Positions 6,701-13,235 of a stretch of 13,285 nucleotides of DNA are shown here, in pieces. A program made the translations under genes and the position numbers. The stretch is taken from contig CAYSYH010000018.1 in NCBI GenBank assembly GCA_964435455.1, positions 1 to 13,285 of the forward strand, given 5' to 3'. The stretch comes from CAYSYH01 sp964435455 (GTDB lineage Bacteria > Patescibacteriota > WWE3 > 2-01-FULL-39-13 > JAACPI01). The notes below the pieces were generated by a model that was not told the DNA's origin, ran no database searches, and worked only from the letters and a program-made list of their open reading frames with translations. Position 1 is the first letter of the stretch. Every line of letters begins with the position of its first letter.

Positions 6701-9582
6701 CGGTTTATACGTCTAATGGTATTTACTTAGGGTCAGGTCATATTACAAATGGTACATGGGATTTTACCTCTGTTTCTGACGGTACATATACATATGAAGT
6801 TTATGCTGTAGATAATGCCGGACATACTAGTAACACAGTAATAAATACTGTAAAGGTAGATAACACACCTCCTACAACAAGCATTACCAATATTAATGAC
6901 AATTCTTATTTTAGGCAAAGTACTATAATTTTAGAGGGGACTACTACAGATGCAACCTCTGCTGTATTTGGTGTAAATATTTATTGGGCTACTTATAATT
7001 CTTCTACAAACCAATGTGGTAGTTATACCAAATTTAATACATTTATAGGTCTTCCAACAATTTTATACTTTCCAATGCCTGGAGACGACCCCCAAAAGTT
7101 TAATTGGTCTTATAATATTGATTTTAATTCAATTGGAGGCCAAGGCAGTTATTGTTTTAAAGCTGCTGGGCAAGATTTATTAGGTAATTTAGAATCTTCG
7201 GCTATTGTAAAAAATGTTGTTTATGATGTAACTCCCCCTGTAGTAACTTGGGTTAATCCTACTAATGGAGCTGGTCCTTTAACGGGTACAGTTACTTTAC
7301 AAGCAAACTGTGATGGTACTTTGGGTGATTGTGACTATGTAAACTTTTGGTGGTATAAATTAGGTGAATCTGCAGATCCTTCCACTAAAAGATATCATTA
7401 TGTACATACTAATGGAACTTCATTTATTTGGGATTTAAATTCCTCTGCACCGCAATTAGCAGATAATTCAATAGGTACTAAATTAGATGGTACATATATT
7501 TTAAGAGCCGCTGCTAAAGATTTAGCAGGTAATTACTCACAAAGTGAAATACAAGTTACGTTTGATAACACTGCACCTAGTAAGCCGGAAAATGTGAGAA
7601 TATATAAGGGACATAGTTTACCCCTCTCCAATGAAAATTTACTAGGGTGCAATTCTTACACTAATACACCACAAATTACTATTGCATGGGATCAAAATCC
7701 CGAAGCTGATATAGATTATTACTGGTTTGGCACAAAGTTTAATTCAAAGCACGCTCAAGTAAACTATCCTCAAAATTATTATTTAGCAAATATGACTCCA
7801 GGAAATAATCCATATTACTATACAGTAATAGCGGTAGACAATGTTGGGTTAGAAAGTCCTATTTCTGATCAATGTAGTTTAATATTAGACCAAACAAATC
7901 CTGTTGTAAGTATAACTTCGCCTACAAGCACTTTGTTAAGTGGTACTGTAGATGTTAGAGGCACCGTGACAGATAATTATCCAGATCATTATTGGGCTGT
8001 TGTACAAAATTCAAGTGGATCTACTGTATCCGGACCTGGAGTAGTGTATAACAACACATCATTTACTGATGAATTATTGTTTAATTGGGATACAACAGAA
8101 GTTCCCGATGGAGATTATACTATTAAGCTTGAAGCAAGAGACAAAGCTGGAAACAAAAATTCACAATCTGTAGAGTGGTTAGAAGTAACAGTAGACAATA
8201 CTGCACCAAGTTCTACTATAACAAATCCTTCAAATAGTGGTTCGGGTAGTACTGTAGTAACTAATAATTGGGATGGTTCAATATTAGGAACAGCTACCGA
8301 CGCAACATCTAGTGTTTCTGAGGTATTAATATCTATACAAAGATCTAGTGATAGTAAATTTTGGAATGGTAGCTCCTGGGTAAATGGCGATGAACAAACC
8401 GTAAGGGTATCTGCAACTGGAACCAATGTATGGAGTTACAATTTACCATCTTCTCAACTTTTAGACGATATTTATACAATAAAATCCCACGCAATAGATG
8501 CTGTAGGGAATGTAGAGAATACATACACTTTACAAGTGGTTTACGATATTACAATACCTCAGGTAAGTTTGACTATAAGTCCAAGTTCGCCAAATGGAGA
8601 AAATGGATGGTATGTTACTCAACCTAGCATAACCTTAAAGGCTAATGATAATTATCAAGTTGATTATATCCAGTATCAGTTTGATTCCACAAGTGGTTCT
8701 TGGCTTACTTATTCTTCTGCTGTTACAGTATCTGATGGATCTAAAAAATTTTATTATAGAGCAGTTGATAAAGCTGGGAACATAAGCGATATTGGATTAA
8801 AAAATGTTAAAGTAGATACTGTTGCGCCCAATAGGGTAGGGAAGCTAGAAATTTTTTATAATAAGGATGATAAAGAAGTAAAGCTAAAGTGGAAAAATGA
8901 AGATTCCGATATATATAAAGTTTATATATATAAAGGAACAAATGAAAATTTTGATGTAAATAATGATACTTTAAAAACTATAAATACTAAAAGTGATGAG
9001 GACCATAAAGATACCGATGTTAAACTAGGCAAGGAGTATTTTTATAAGCTAGTAACCAAAGATGAAGCAGGAAACTTTGGAAAGGTTAAACTAATATCCA
9101 TAAAATTACCTAAAGAAGAAGGTGAGGAAGCTGTTTTAGGTGTTGCTACCAATGTAGAACAAGCACCTATTACATTAAGGGGTGCTGTGTTAGGTGCCAA
9201 TACACAATCTTCAGCTACTACAAAAAGCCCTACTGGGGAGTCTAACAAGTCTAAATTGTCTAAAAATAACAATGAGAAAGAGGGTAAAGTACTAGGTATA
9301 AAAAAAGGGCAAAAGAAAAGTAATTTCTTAAATATATGTGACTCATTATTGTGGCTATGGATTTTATTAGCTCAAGTAATTTTGCTAACAATATTGGTTT
9401 TTTTCTTAAAAGGTAATAAATTATTTTTTATAATAACTGTAATTTTATTAAGTGCTTTATCTTACTATTTATTAGGAATTAAAGCCTGTACTCAGTGGCA
9501 AAAGGCTTTGAGTGTTTTGTTAGGATTATTATCGTTATTTTTGATTTATATTAAAGATTCATTAACTAGTAAAAATTATTAA
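3715..9582 (+). CDS. Giant multidomain surface protein (CBM-like, beta-helix and Ig/FN3-like domains, three-helix membrane tail)
   Basis: A 1955-residue protein. Residues 1-38 form a basic, hydrophobic signal peptide or anchor. Residues 40-242 are a Lys/Ser/Glu/Asp/Asn low-complexity linker. Residues 246-385 form a compact beta domain, then a Pro-rich hinge (TPPP). Residues 396-530 resemble golvesin C-terminal/CBM-like sandwiches, with VDDSS near the start and FADAIKI at the end. Residues 534-856 are a right-handed beta-helix of pectin-lyase type (IQTALNAVKSGGKVVV, then NVTINKLSI-type coils). Residues 857-1800 are about nine Ig/FN3-like domains, eight of whose boundaries carry D(N/x)T(x)P near residues 946, 1049, 1171, 1284, 1392, 1494, 1611 and 1701. 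Three VLG motifs (1807, 1825, 1859) precede three membrane helices (about 1877-1899, 1903-1921, 1930-1949), with Cys at 1875 and 1925. No LPxTG and no catalytic motif are evident. It probably serves adhesion or binding of host or environmental glycans at the cell surface. It follows yggT by two bases. Confidence 0.85.
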   Translation: MFKRTKNKGYVLTVLALFYNLLPFYSLFFYTTPTIKASENTGQIVVTKESNDKTVSTSKGSEEDVDSVDKKDKKEKVEKKEKNTSKKKSTDESKEDKKNEKIKKQVLDKDESKNNKDIDDNTKIVKKIKKEPKESLPKRQILDTSTSISSKSKEVDLDLKDSPNINKSISSNNEDKVKEKSYSKNKAEEKNDSLDSSKNKNLNTKKEDDKYNTSSKLKVNTINLVNTDKQKQNKELNEDAVSNKNDAIWVENSDGSITTRDYVKEGVEYTYKDTKVKLVFSKITKKGYLTIKQIKLSKEQAKDLDLQTDTVYDITSTMPNGSFRYNLTLPISKSKDVKVVYAKDINELVKEDNAKEVQEPINKNSDTITIKNLNHFTVFAVVINPTPPPYSNLQGVVDDSSTAYSDTGSWNNTVSCAGNAYNNTGRYANNIGANEATWEFKVPYTGFYDISFSWIKHANQATNAKYTIYSFNGSTSVKIVNQKGPNCEWSDFVSQGIFKFKKGITYKVVLTNAGADGNVFADAIKITSVGSPQKVYVNDDWSTHSIGDTFTTSGGKKLYYGYNAFSSIQTALNAVKSGGKVVVFVGTYNESLIIDKPGVTLTGKSRNNTIIRASSNTYGVYITADNVTINKLSIKDATPTNDNTSRFLVKVSHASGFKLYKVNIVGQGKNFGKITGLDFNSTPNVTLNDVKVSNFSKNGIAFTAQYKPSSPLTKNVTIKNVFVNNNGGSLGWAGIAFYTYSGANNAANITNVSFLGANTLKNNAMGLYVEGDVATAQTVGTVSSASPLNVGNTSFDNNVLDIVNYQSQDILALTASFNGKTGQNMTFTERKSLSDTKLYDYRDNNLLGKVIFYTLEKPTLLAPANNSYQDGATLVSQWSLVNGATKYLYNSYNDSSASSLRYSHTYTTTSKTANNVNEAVFWWRVKAQDDLGEESPWSDLWKVTIDNTPPLISGLSPSDGLTLGGTTNPPVPTEFDISDNYGGNYYVTVKNSSASTVYTSNGIYLGSGHITNGTWDFTSVSDGTYTYEVYAVDNAGHTSNTVINTVKVDNTPPTTSITNINDNSYFRQSTIILEGTTTDATSAVFGVNIYWATYNSSTNQCGSYTKFNTFIGLPTILYFPMPGDDPQKFNWSYNIDFNSIGGQGSYCFKAAGQDLLGNLESSAIVKNVVYDVTPPVVTWVNPTNGAGPLTGTVTLQANCDGTLGDCDYVNFWWYKLGESADPSTKRYHYVHTNGTSFIWDLNSSAPQLADNSIGTKLDGTYILRAAAKDLAGNYSQSEIQVTFDNTAPSKPENVRIYKGHSLPLSNENLLGCNSYTNTPQITIAWDQNPEADIDYYWFGTKFNSKHAQVNYPQNYYLANMTPGNNPYYYTVIAVDNVGLESPISDQCSLILDQTNPVVSITSPTSTLLSGTVDVRGTVTDNYPDHYWAVVQNSSGSTVSGPGVVYNNTSFTDELLFNWDTTEVPDGDYTIKLEARDKAGNKNSQSVEWLEVTVDNTAPSSTITNPSNSGSGSTVVTNNWDGSILGTATDATSSVSEVLISIQRSSDSKFWNGSSWVNGDEQTVRVSATGTNVWSYNLPSSQLLDDIYTIKSHAIDAVGNVENTYTLQVVYDITIPQVSLTISPSSPNGENGWYVTQPSITLKANDNYQVDYIQYQFDSTSGSWLTYSSAVTVSDGSKKFYYRAVDKAGNISDIGLKNVKVDTVAPNRVGKLEIFYNKDDKEVKLKWKNEDSDIYKVYIYKGTNENFDVNNDTLKTINTKSDEDHKDTDVKLGKEYFYKLVTKDEAGNFGKVKLISIKLPKEEGEEAVLGVATNVEQAPITLRGAVLGANTQSSATTKSPTGESNKSKLSKNNNEKEGKVLGIKKGQKKSNFLNICDSLLWLWILLAQVILLTILVFFLKGNKLFFIITVILLSALSYYLLGIKACTQWQKALSVLLGLLSLFLIYIKDSLTSKNY

Positions 9583-9612
9583 AAAAATAATTTACTAATT
9601 TTTATCACCCTA

Positions 9613-9641
9613 TTGACTTAATTGATAATTTTTGATGTAAT
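9613..9641 (+). promoter_or_regulatory. Sigma70-like promoter for the structured RNA
   Basis: TTGACT (9613-9618) and TGTAAT (9636-9641) are separated by 17 bp, each one base from consensus. The predicted transcription start, about 7 bases after the -10, is at 9647-9648, exactly where the GC-rich three-way junction begins. The weakness is the G at the second base of the -10, usually the critical A. Confidence 0.5.
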
Positions 9642-9646
9642 TTAAA

Positions 9647-9720
9647 AGGTGGAACGGCACGCGTTGCCCTGCGACAGTGGGCTCGTCATAGTAATTTTTA
9701 CTGTGGCGGCCGTTCCACCT
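9647..9720 (+). ncRNA. Candidate structured small RNA, three-way junction, unknown class
   Basis: These 74 bases are about 58% GC by hand count, in DNA that is otherwise strongly AT-rich. They fold into three helices. P1 is 11 perfect pairs (9647-9657 with 9710-9720, AGGTGGAACGG / CCGTTCCACCT). P2 is GCCC/GGGC (9666-9669 with 9679-9682) closing a 9-nt loop. P3 is 11 pairs with two G-U wobbles (9684-9694 CGTCATAGTAA with 9698-9708) closing a TTT loop. The joints are 8, 1 and 1 nt. The wobble pairs favour function as RNA over a DNA palindrome. A promoter is placed to start at its first base. There is no T-tract after P1, so it is a poor fit to an intrinsic terminator of the surface gene, although that remains the main alternative. 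It matches no tRNA, SRP RNA, hammerhead, purine riboswitch or attC pattern that I know. Confidence 0.55.
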
Positions 9721-9764
9721 CTTATAAATATCTGCTTTTAAAAAACTCCAATATAAGTTAAAGT

Positions 9765-9770
9765 TATACT
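9765..9770 (+). promoter_or_regulatory. Possible -10 box for glgP
   Basis: TATACT lies 13 bases before the glgP ATG, so transcription would start about 6-7 bases upstream of the start codon, a near-leaderless message. No good -35 is visible. Near-leaderless starts would fit the general lack of Shine-Dalgarno sequences here. Confidence 0.3.
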
Positions 9771-9783
9771 AAATATTCTGCCT

Positions 9784-11490
9784 ATGTCTTGTTTAAATAA
9801 CACAAAATCCAAAATTGCCTACTTTTCTTTAGAGATACTCTTAAATACAAATATTCCTAATTATGCAGGTGGTTTGGGGGTACTAGCTGGGGATATTTTG
9901 CGCTCTGCAAGTGAAAAATTAATTCCTATGTTAGGGGTAAGCTTAATTTATTGGGGAGATACCTATAATCAAAAAATAAATTCAGATGGAACTCAAACCT
10001 TTTATTATCATAGCTGGAGTAAGCAAGATCAGCTTATTAGATTACCACATAAAATTATCTTAAATGTAAAAGGATCGGATATAACTGTGGGCTGTTGGCG
10101 TTACGATATTGTAAATTTAAAAGGCAATTTTATAATTCCTGTTTATTTATTAGATACACAGTTTCCGCAAAACCCACAATGGGCGCAAGATATTACTAAA
10201 TATTTATATAGTTCTAATCCCGAAATTAGAATAATGCAGGAATATCTTTTAGGTTTTGGAGGAAAGAAAATGTTAGAAAAGTTAGGTGAAAATAAAGTAA
10301 AAAATTATATATTAAACGAAGGGCATTGTGCTTTTGTTCCTTTGTCACTTTTACCTAACTACAATTATAACGACGAAGAAGTTAAAAAAAGGTGCCTTTT
10401 TATAACTCATACCCCTGTTGCTGCCGGGCACGATTATTTTAATTACGATCAAGTCTATCAAATTGTTGGAGAAAAAAACATACCTTGGCACATTAAAAAA
10501 ATAGCTGGGCAGGATTTATTTAGTACAACGTTTTTAGCAAAAAGTTTAAGCTGCAAAACGTTAGCCGTATCTAAAAAACATCAGCAAGTTACAAAACATC
10601 TTTTAAATTCCAATGATATTGACCACGTAACTAACGGTATTTGCCTTAAAAATTGGATACACCCTTATTTACAAGATTTTTATACTTCTAAATTAGGGGA
10701 TTGGGTTTCAAACCCTAAGTTACTACAACAAGCTGTTAAAAGAATAGATTCTAATTCATTATATTATTATCATTTACAAGCTAAAAAAGAACTAATATCT
10801 TATGTTAATCAGCATCTCATTGCATTTGTTGGAGAACCTAACATACCAAAAGAGGCCTATTTTAATTTAGAAACTTTAACTCTTTCTCTTGCTCGTAGGC
10901 CGGTAGCTTATAAAAGGCCATTATTGCTGTATAAAGATTTAGAAAGGTTAGCAAATATTGGAAAAAATAAATTACAAATAATACAATGTGGAAAGTCTTA
11001 TCCCAATGACTTTGTAAGTCAAAATATAGTAAAAAGTGTGGTAGATTTTGCTAAAAAACTAAAATATTCTTTAAGAATTGTCTATTTAGAGGATTACTCT
11101 CCAAAAATTGCTAAAATGTTAGTTGCTGGAACAGATTTATGGTTAAATACTCCTACAAAACCTTTAGAGGCATCAGGAACTAGTGGAATGAAGGCCGCAG
11201 TAAATGGTGCTTTAAACTTTTCTGTTTTAGATGGGTGGTGGATAGAAGCCGTAGAATTTGCTCCTTTATCTGGGTTTTCTATAGGAGAATATTATAGCGG
11301 TGTAGAACAGGTGGATACATATAATCAGGATGCTGATTCTTTGTATAATACTTTGGAGAAACAAGTAATTCCCTTGTACTATGGTAATAAAAAGGAATGG
11401 ATAAATAGGATGAAACACGCTATTACTTTAGGGGCATACTTTAATACTCAGAGGGTTTTAGAAGATTATATGAAGTTTTTATGTATTTAG
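9784..11490 (+). CDS. glgP: Alpha-glucan (glycogen/maltodextrin) phosphorylase, GT35, short form
   Basis: A 568-residue cytoplasmic enzyme that releases glucose 1-phosphate from alpha-1,4-glucan ends using inorganic phosphate and pyridoxal phosphate. It belongs to the short 'alpha-glucan phosphorylase' subfamily, well below the 800 or so residues of muscle-type enzymes. Landmarks are the N-terminal IAYFSLE and YAGGLGVLAGD, NEGH (178-181), THTPVAAGHDYF, the phosphate-site segment ARRPVAYKRP (370-379), and the PLP lysine K470 in ASGTSGMKAAVNGALNF, followed by DGWW. All the expected catalytic elements are present, so it should be active. It starts 63 bases after the structured RNA and has no Shine-Dalgarno. 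Its stop codon directly abuts the stop of the convergent beta-propeller gene. It supplies glucose phosphate from storage or scavenged glucan to the glycolysis in which the aldolase acts. Confidence 0.92.
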   Translation: MSCLNNTKSKIAYFSLEILLNTNIPNYAGGLGVLAGDILRSASEKLIPMLGVSLIYWGDTYNQKINSDGTQTFYYHSWSKQDQLIRLPHKIILNVKGSDITVGCWRYDIVNLKGNFIIPVYLLDTQFPQNPQWAQDITKYLYSSNPEIRIMQEYLLGFGGKKMLEKLGENKVKNYILNEGHCAFVPLSLLPNYNYNDEEVKKRCLFITHTPVAAGHDYFNYDQVYQIVGEKNIPWHIKKIAGQDLFSTTFLAKSLSCKTLAVSKKHQQVTKHLLNSNDIDHVTNGICLKNWIHPYLQDFYTSKLGDWVSNPKLLQQAVKRIDSNSLYYYHLQAKKELISYVNQHLIAFVGEPNIPKEAYFNLETLTLSLARRPVAYKRPLLLYKDLERLANIGKNKLQIIQCGKSYPNDFVSQNIVKSVVDFAKKLKYSLRIVYLEDYSPKIAKMLVAGTDLWLNTPTKPLEASGTSGMKAAVNGALNFSVLDGWWIEAVEFAPLSGFSIGEYYSGVEQVDTYNQDADSLYNTLEKQVIPLYYGNKKEWINRMKHAITLGAYFNTQRVLEDYMKFLCI

Positions 11491-12420
11491 TTATTTATAC
11501 TTTATTATTTCAAATAGTCTATATTCCTTGCTAAAAGAGTATTCTTTTTGTTTTACACCAACTTTATCAATTTTTACAATCCTATGATTATCCGCATCGG
11601 AAATATAAATATTATTTTTATTTACAGCTATGCTTTGTATCCATGAATAGTCGCCAAATATAGTATAAAGTTCGTTAAAATTTTTATCTGTAACAATTAA
11701 CCTGTTATTGCTTGTATCTACAATAATATTTTTATTTTTAGCTAAAGAATGAAAGCCATGAGGATGCCCTAGATTACCTTTTATTGTTCTTATTTTTTTA
11801 TTTTTTATGTTTATCTCTACTAGCTCTCCAGTATGAAACAACGTTGCAAGTATATTATTTTTATCTTTAAATTTAGCAAAATTTACATGTGTAGTGTGTG
11901 TTAAACTTGGATATATTATTTTATTATGGTTCAACTTCCAATTTATTAATCGTCTTTTTCCTAGCTGGTCTAACTTATATTTATCATTATCAACAAAACA
12001 GAACTTCCATAATGTTTTACCCTTATTGTTTACTTCAATTATAGTATCTAAGGCCGTACTTGTTATCAAAAAACCTCTTTTTGTTTTTACAATACTGTGC
12101 GGTTTGCATAACAGGGGGTTTTTTATTTTCCCCACTATTTCTAAAGTTTTCTTATCCAATATATAAACAATTCCTTTATTTATACTATTGACAAATACTT
12201 TGCTCTTATAAATTACCATTCCTGATGGGGAATTTAGTTTTCTTTCTTTAATAATTTTACCGGTATTAGTATCCAATATAATAACCATCCCTTCCATATT
12301 CCCTTTAAAAGGTACATTACTACCTCTTTTTCCTTTCTTTCTTAATAACACTGAGTGTTTTTGCCAATGCTTTTTTAATTGACTAAAGTTAGTAGTAAGT
12401 ATTGATATTAATAATTTCAT
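11491..12420 (-). CDS. NHL/beta-propeller-like protein of unknown function
   Basis: A 309-residue protein. After a basic N-terminus (1-40, no clear signal peptide) it shows repeated propeller blades: residues 46-79 (VIILDTNTGKI, SGMVIYKSKVFVNS), 98-121 (HSIVKTKRGFLITSTALDTI), 174-205, 211-235 (HGFHSLAKNKNIIVDTSNNR) and 251-275 (IQSIAVNKNNIYISDADNHR). The last two are typical NHL-type repeats with the (D/S)xxNxR turn. Six histidines (98, 175, 178, 209, 211, 214) sit at blade starts, where NHL-type lyases place metal ligands around the central channel. Enzymatic activity is therefore possible but unproven. It lies 32 bases downstream of the DUF62 gene and is probably in its transcript. No Shine-Dalgarno is seen at the ATG. 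Confidence 0.7.
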   Translation of the reverse strand: MKLLISILTTNFSQLKKHWQKHSVLLRKKGKRGSNVPFKGNMEGMVIILDTNTGKIIKERKLNSPSGMVIYKSKVFVNSINKGIVYILDKKTLEIVGKIKNPLLCKPHSIVKTKRGFLITSTALDTIIEVNNKGKTLWKFCFVDNDKYKLDQLGKRRLINWKLNHNKIIYPSLTHTTHVNFAKFKDKNNILATLFHTGELVEINIKNKKIRTIKGNLGHPHGFHSLAKNKNIIVDTSNNRLIVTDKNFNELYTIFGDYSWIQSIAVNKNNIYISDADNHRIVKIDKVGVKQKEYSFSKEYRLFEIIKYK

Positions 12421-12452
12421 ATGTAAATTTTGGTGGTATTTTAGTTTAAGTA

Positions 12453-13067
12453 TTATGCTAGTTCTAATATATCTCCTATTTTAATACCTAATTTTTTATA
12501 AGTGTTTAGTTCTCTTACTATTCCTATTTCTAGTATATTTGTAAGAGAACTTCCCTTGTATACACATAGTGTGCCTTTTTTTAGATCTTTCATTGATTTA
12601 GTATATTGTGCTTGTGCTATTAATTTGCCTTTTTTGTAAATTTTAACGTGCCTTTTTTTCCTTAATGCATCTACCTTTCCTACAAACTTTATAACACCAA
12701 AATTATCTATATGTACTACAGTTCCATTTTTTATATTTAAATACTTAATCCTCTCCATAGGAAATTTATTTGCTGCTATTTTTTCTAATGGATAGCCTGC
12801 AGATATTTTTGCAGCAATTGGTGCGTGTATATATTTGCCTCCAAAAGATATAAATTCTTTCCCTTTTAAGTTCTTTTTTTCTGATTCATAAATTCTTTTA
12901 ATACCAAAATCTCTAAATGCCCAGCTCATAACTCCTGTATTAGCACTTATAAATTTGACGCCATTTTTTAGTTTCCCAATAATTCTAGCTCTTGATTTCC
13001 TATTGGTTTTTAAAGGATTTAGTATTATTAAGATAATTAGATTTTCTGGCTTATATATTTCTAGCAT
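12453..13067 (-). CDS. DUF62 / SAM hydroxide adenosyltransferase-like protein, N-terminally short
   Basis: From ATG at 13067 it is 204 residues, against about 250-280 for the family, whose known members hydrolyse S-adenosylmethionine to adenosine and methionine or are halogenases. Matches are NGVKFISANTG (35-45, family VGPDNG), FGGKYIHAPIAAKISAGYPL (75-94, family FHGRDxFAPAAA), VVHIDNFG (117-124, family YIDRFGN) and YKGSSLTNILEIGI (170-183), then IGDILEL at the end. The family Asp of VDPGVGT is Asn17 here, and the His of FHGRD is replaced by Gly, so classical activity is doubtful. The frame stays open to 13157 with family-like residues upstream (NVNIEPPVFVKEFSI) but no ATG, GTG or TTG, and it stops beside the tRNA. 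An ATG at 13155 lies one frame away. Confidence 0.7.
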   Translation of the reverse strand: MLEIYKPENLIILIILNPLKTNRKSRARIIGKLKNGVKFISANTGVMSWAFRDFGIKRIYESEKKNLKGKEFISFGGKYIHAPIAAKISAGYPLEKIAANKFPMERIKYLNIKNGTVVHIDNFGVIKFVGKVDALRKKRHVKIYKKGKLIAQAQYTKSMKDLKKGTLCVYKGSSLTNILEIGIVRELNTYKKLGIKIGDILELA

Positions 13068-13161
13068 TAATCTTGTTAAAAAAGATCCATTTATTATTGA
13101 AAACTCTTTTACAAAAACAGGAGGTTCAATATTTACGTTATCAACTTCTAGCCATTTTTAT

Positions 13162-13235
13162 TGGCTGGGGTGTAGGGACTCGAACCCCAACTACTGGGAC
13201 CAAAACCCAGCGTCCTACCATTAGACGACACCCCA
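13162..13235 (-). tRNA. trnQ: tRNA-Gln (anticodon TTG), with encoded CCA
   Basis: On the minus strand the acceptor stem is TGGGGTG paired with CACCCCA (7 perfect pairs). A D-arm region with TAATGGTAGGA follows. The anticodon stem CTGGG/CCCAG closes the loop TTTTGGT with anticodon TTG (Gln, codon CAA). The T-arm is TGGGG / CCCTA around TTCGAGT. Discriminator G and a genome-encoded CCA complete it at 13162. It precedes the DUF62 gene on the same strand by only a few bases. Confidence 0.96.

Noticed and set aside
9647..9720. Integron attC site or IS end for the GC-rich element
   Set aside because: The outer arms lack the attC core consensus (RYYYAAC/GTTRRRY), and no integrase, transposase or target duplication is present. 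G-U pairs in P3 favour RNA.
12955..13224. Plus-strand 89-residue open frame at the right end
   Set aside because: It runs opposite the DUF62 gene and through the tRNA-Gln, so it cannot be a real gene.
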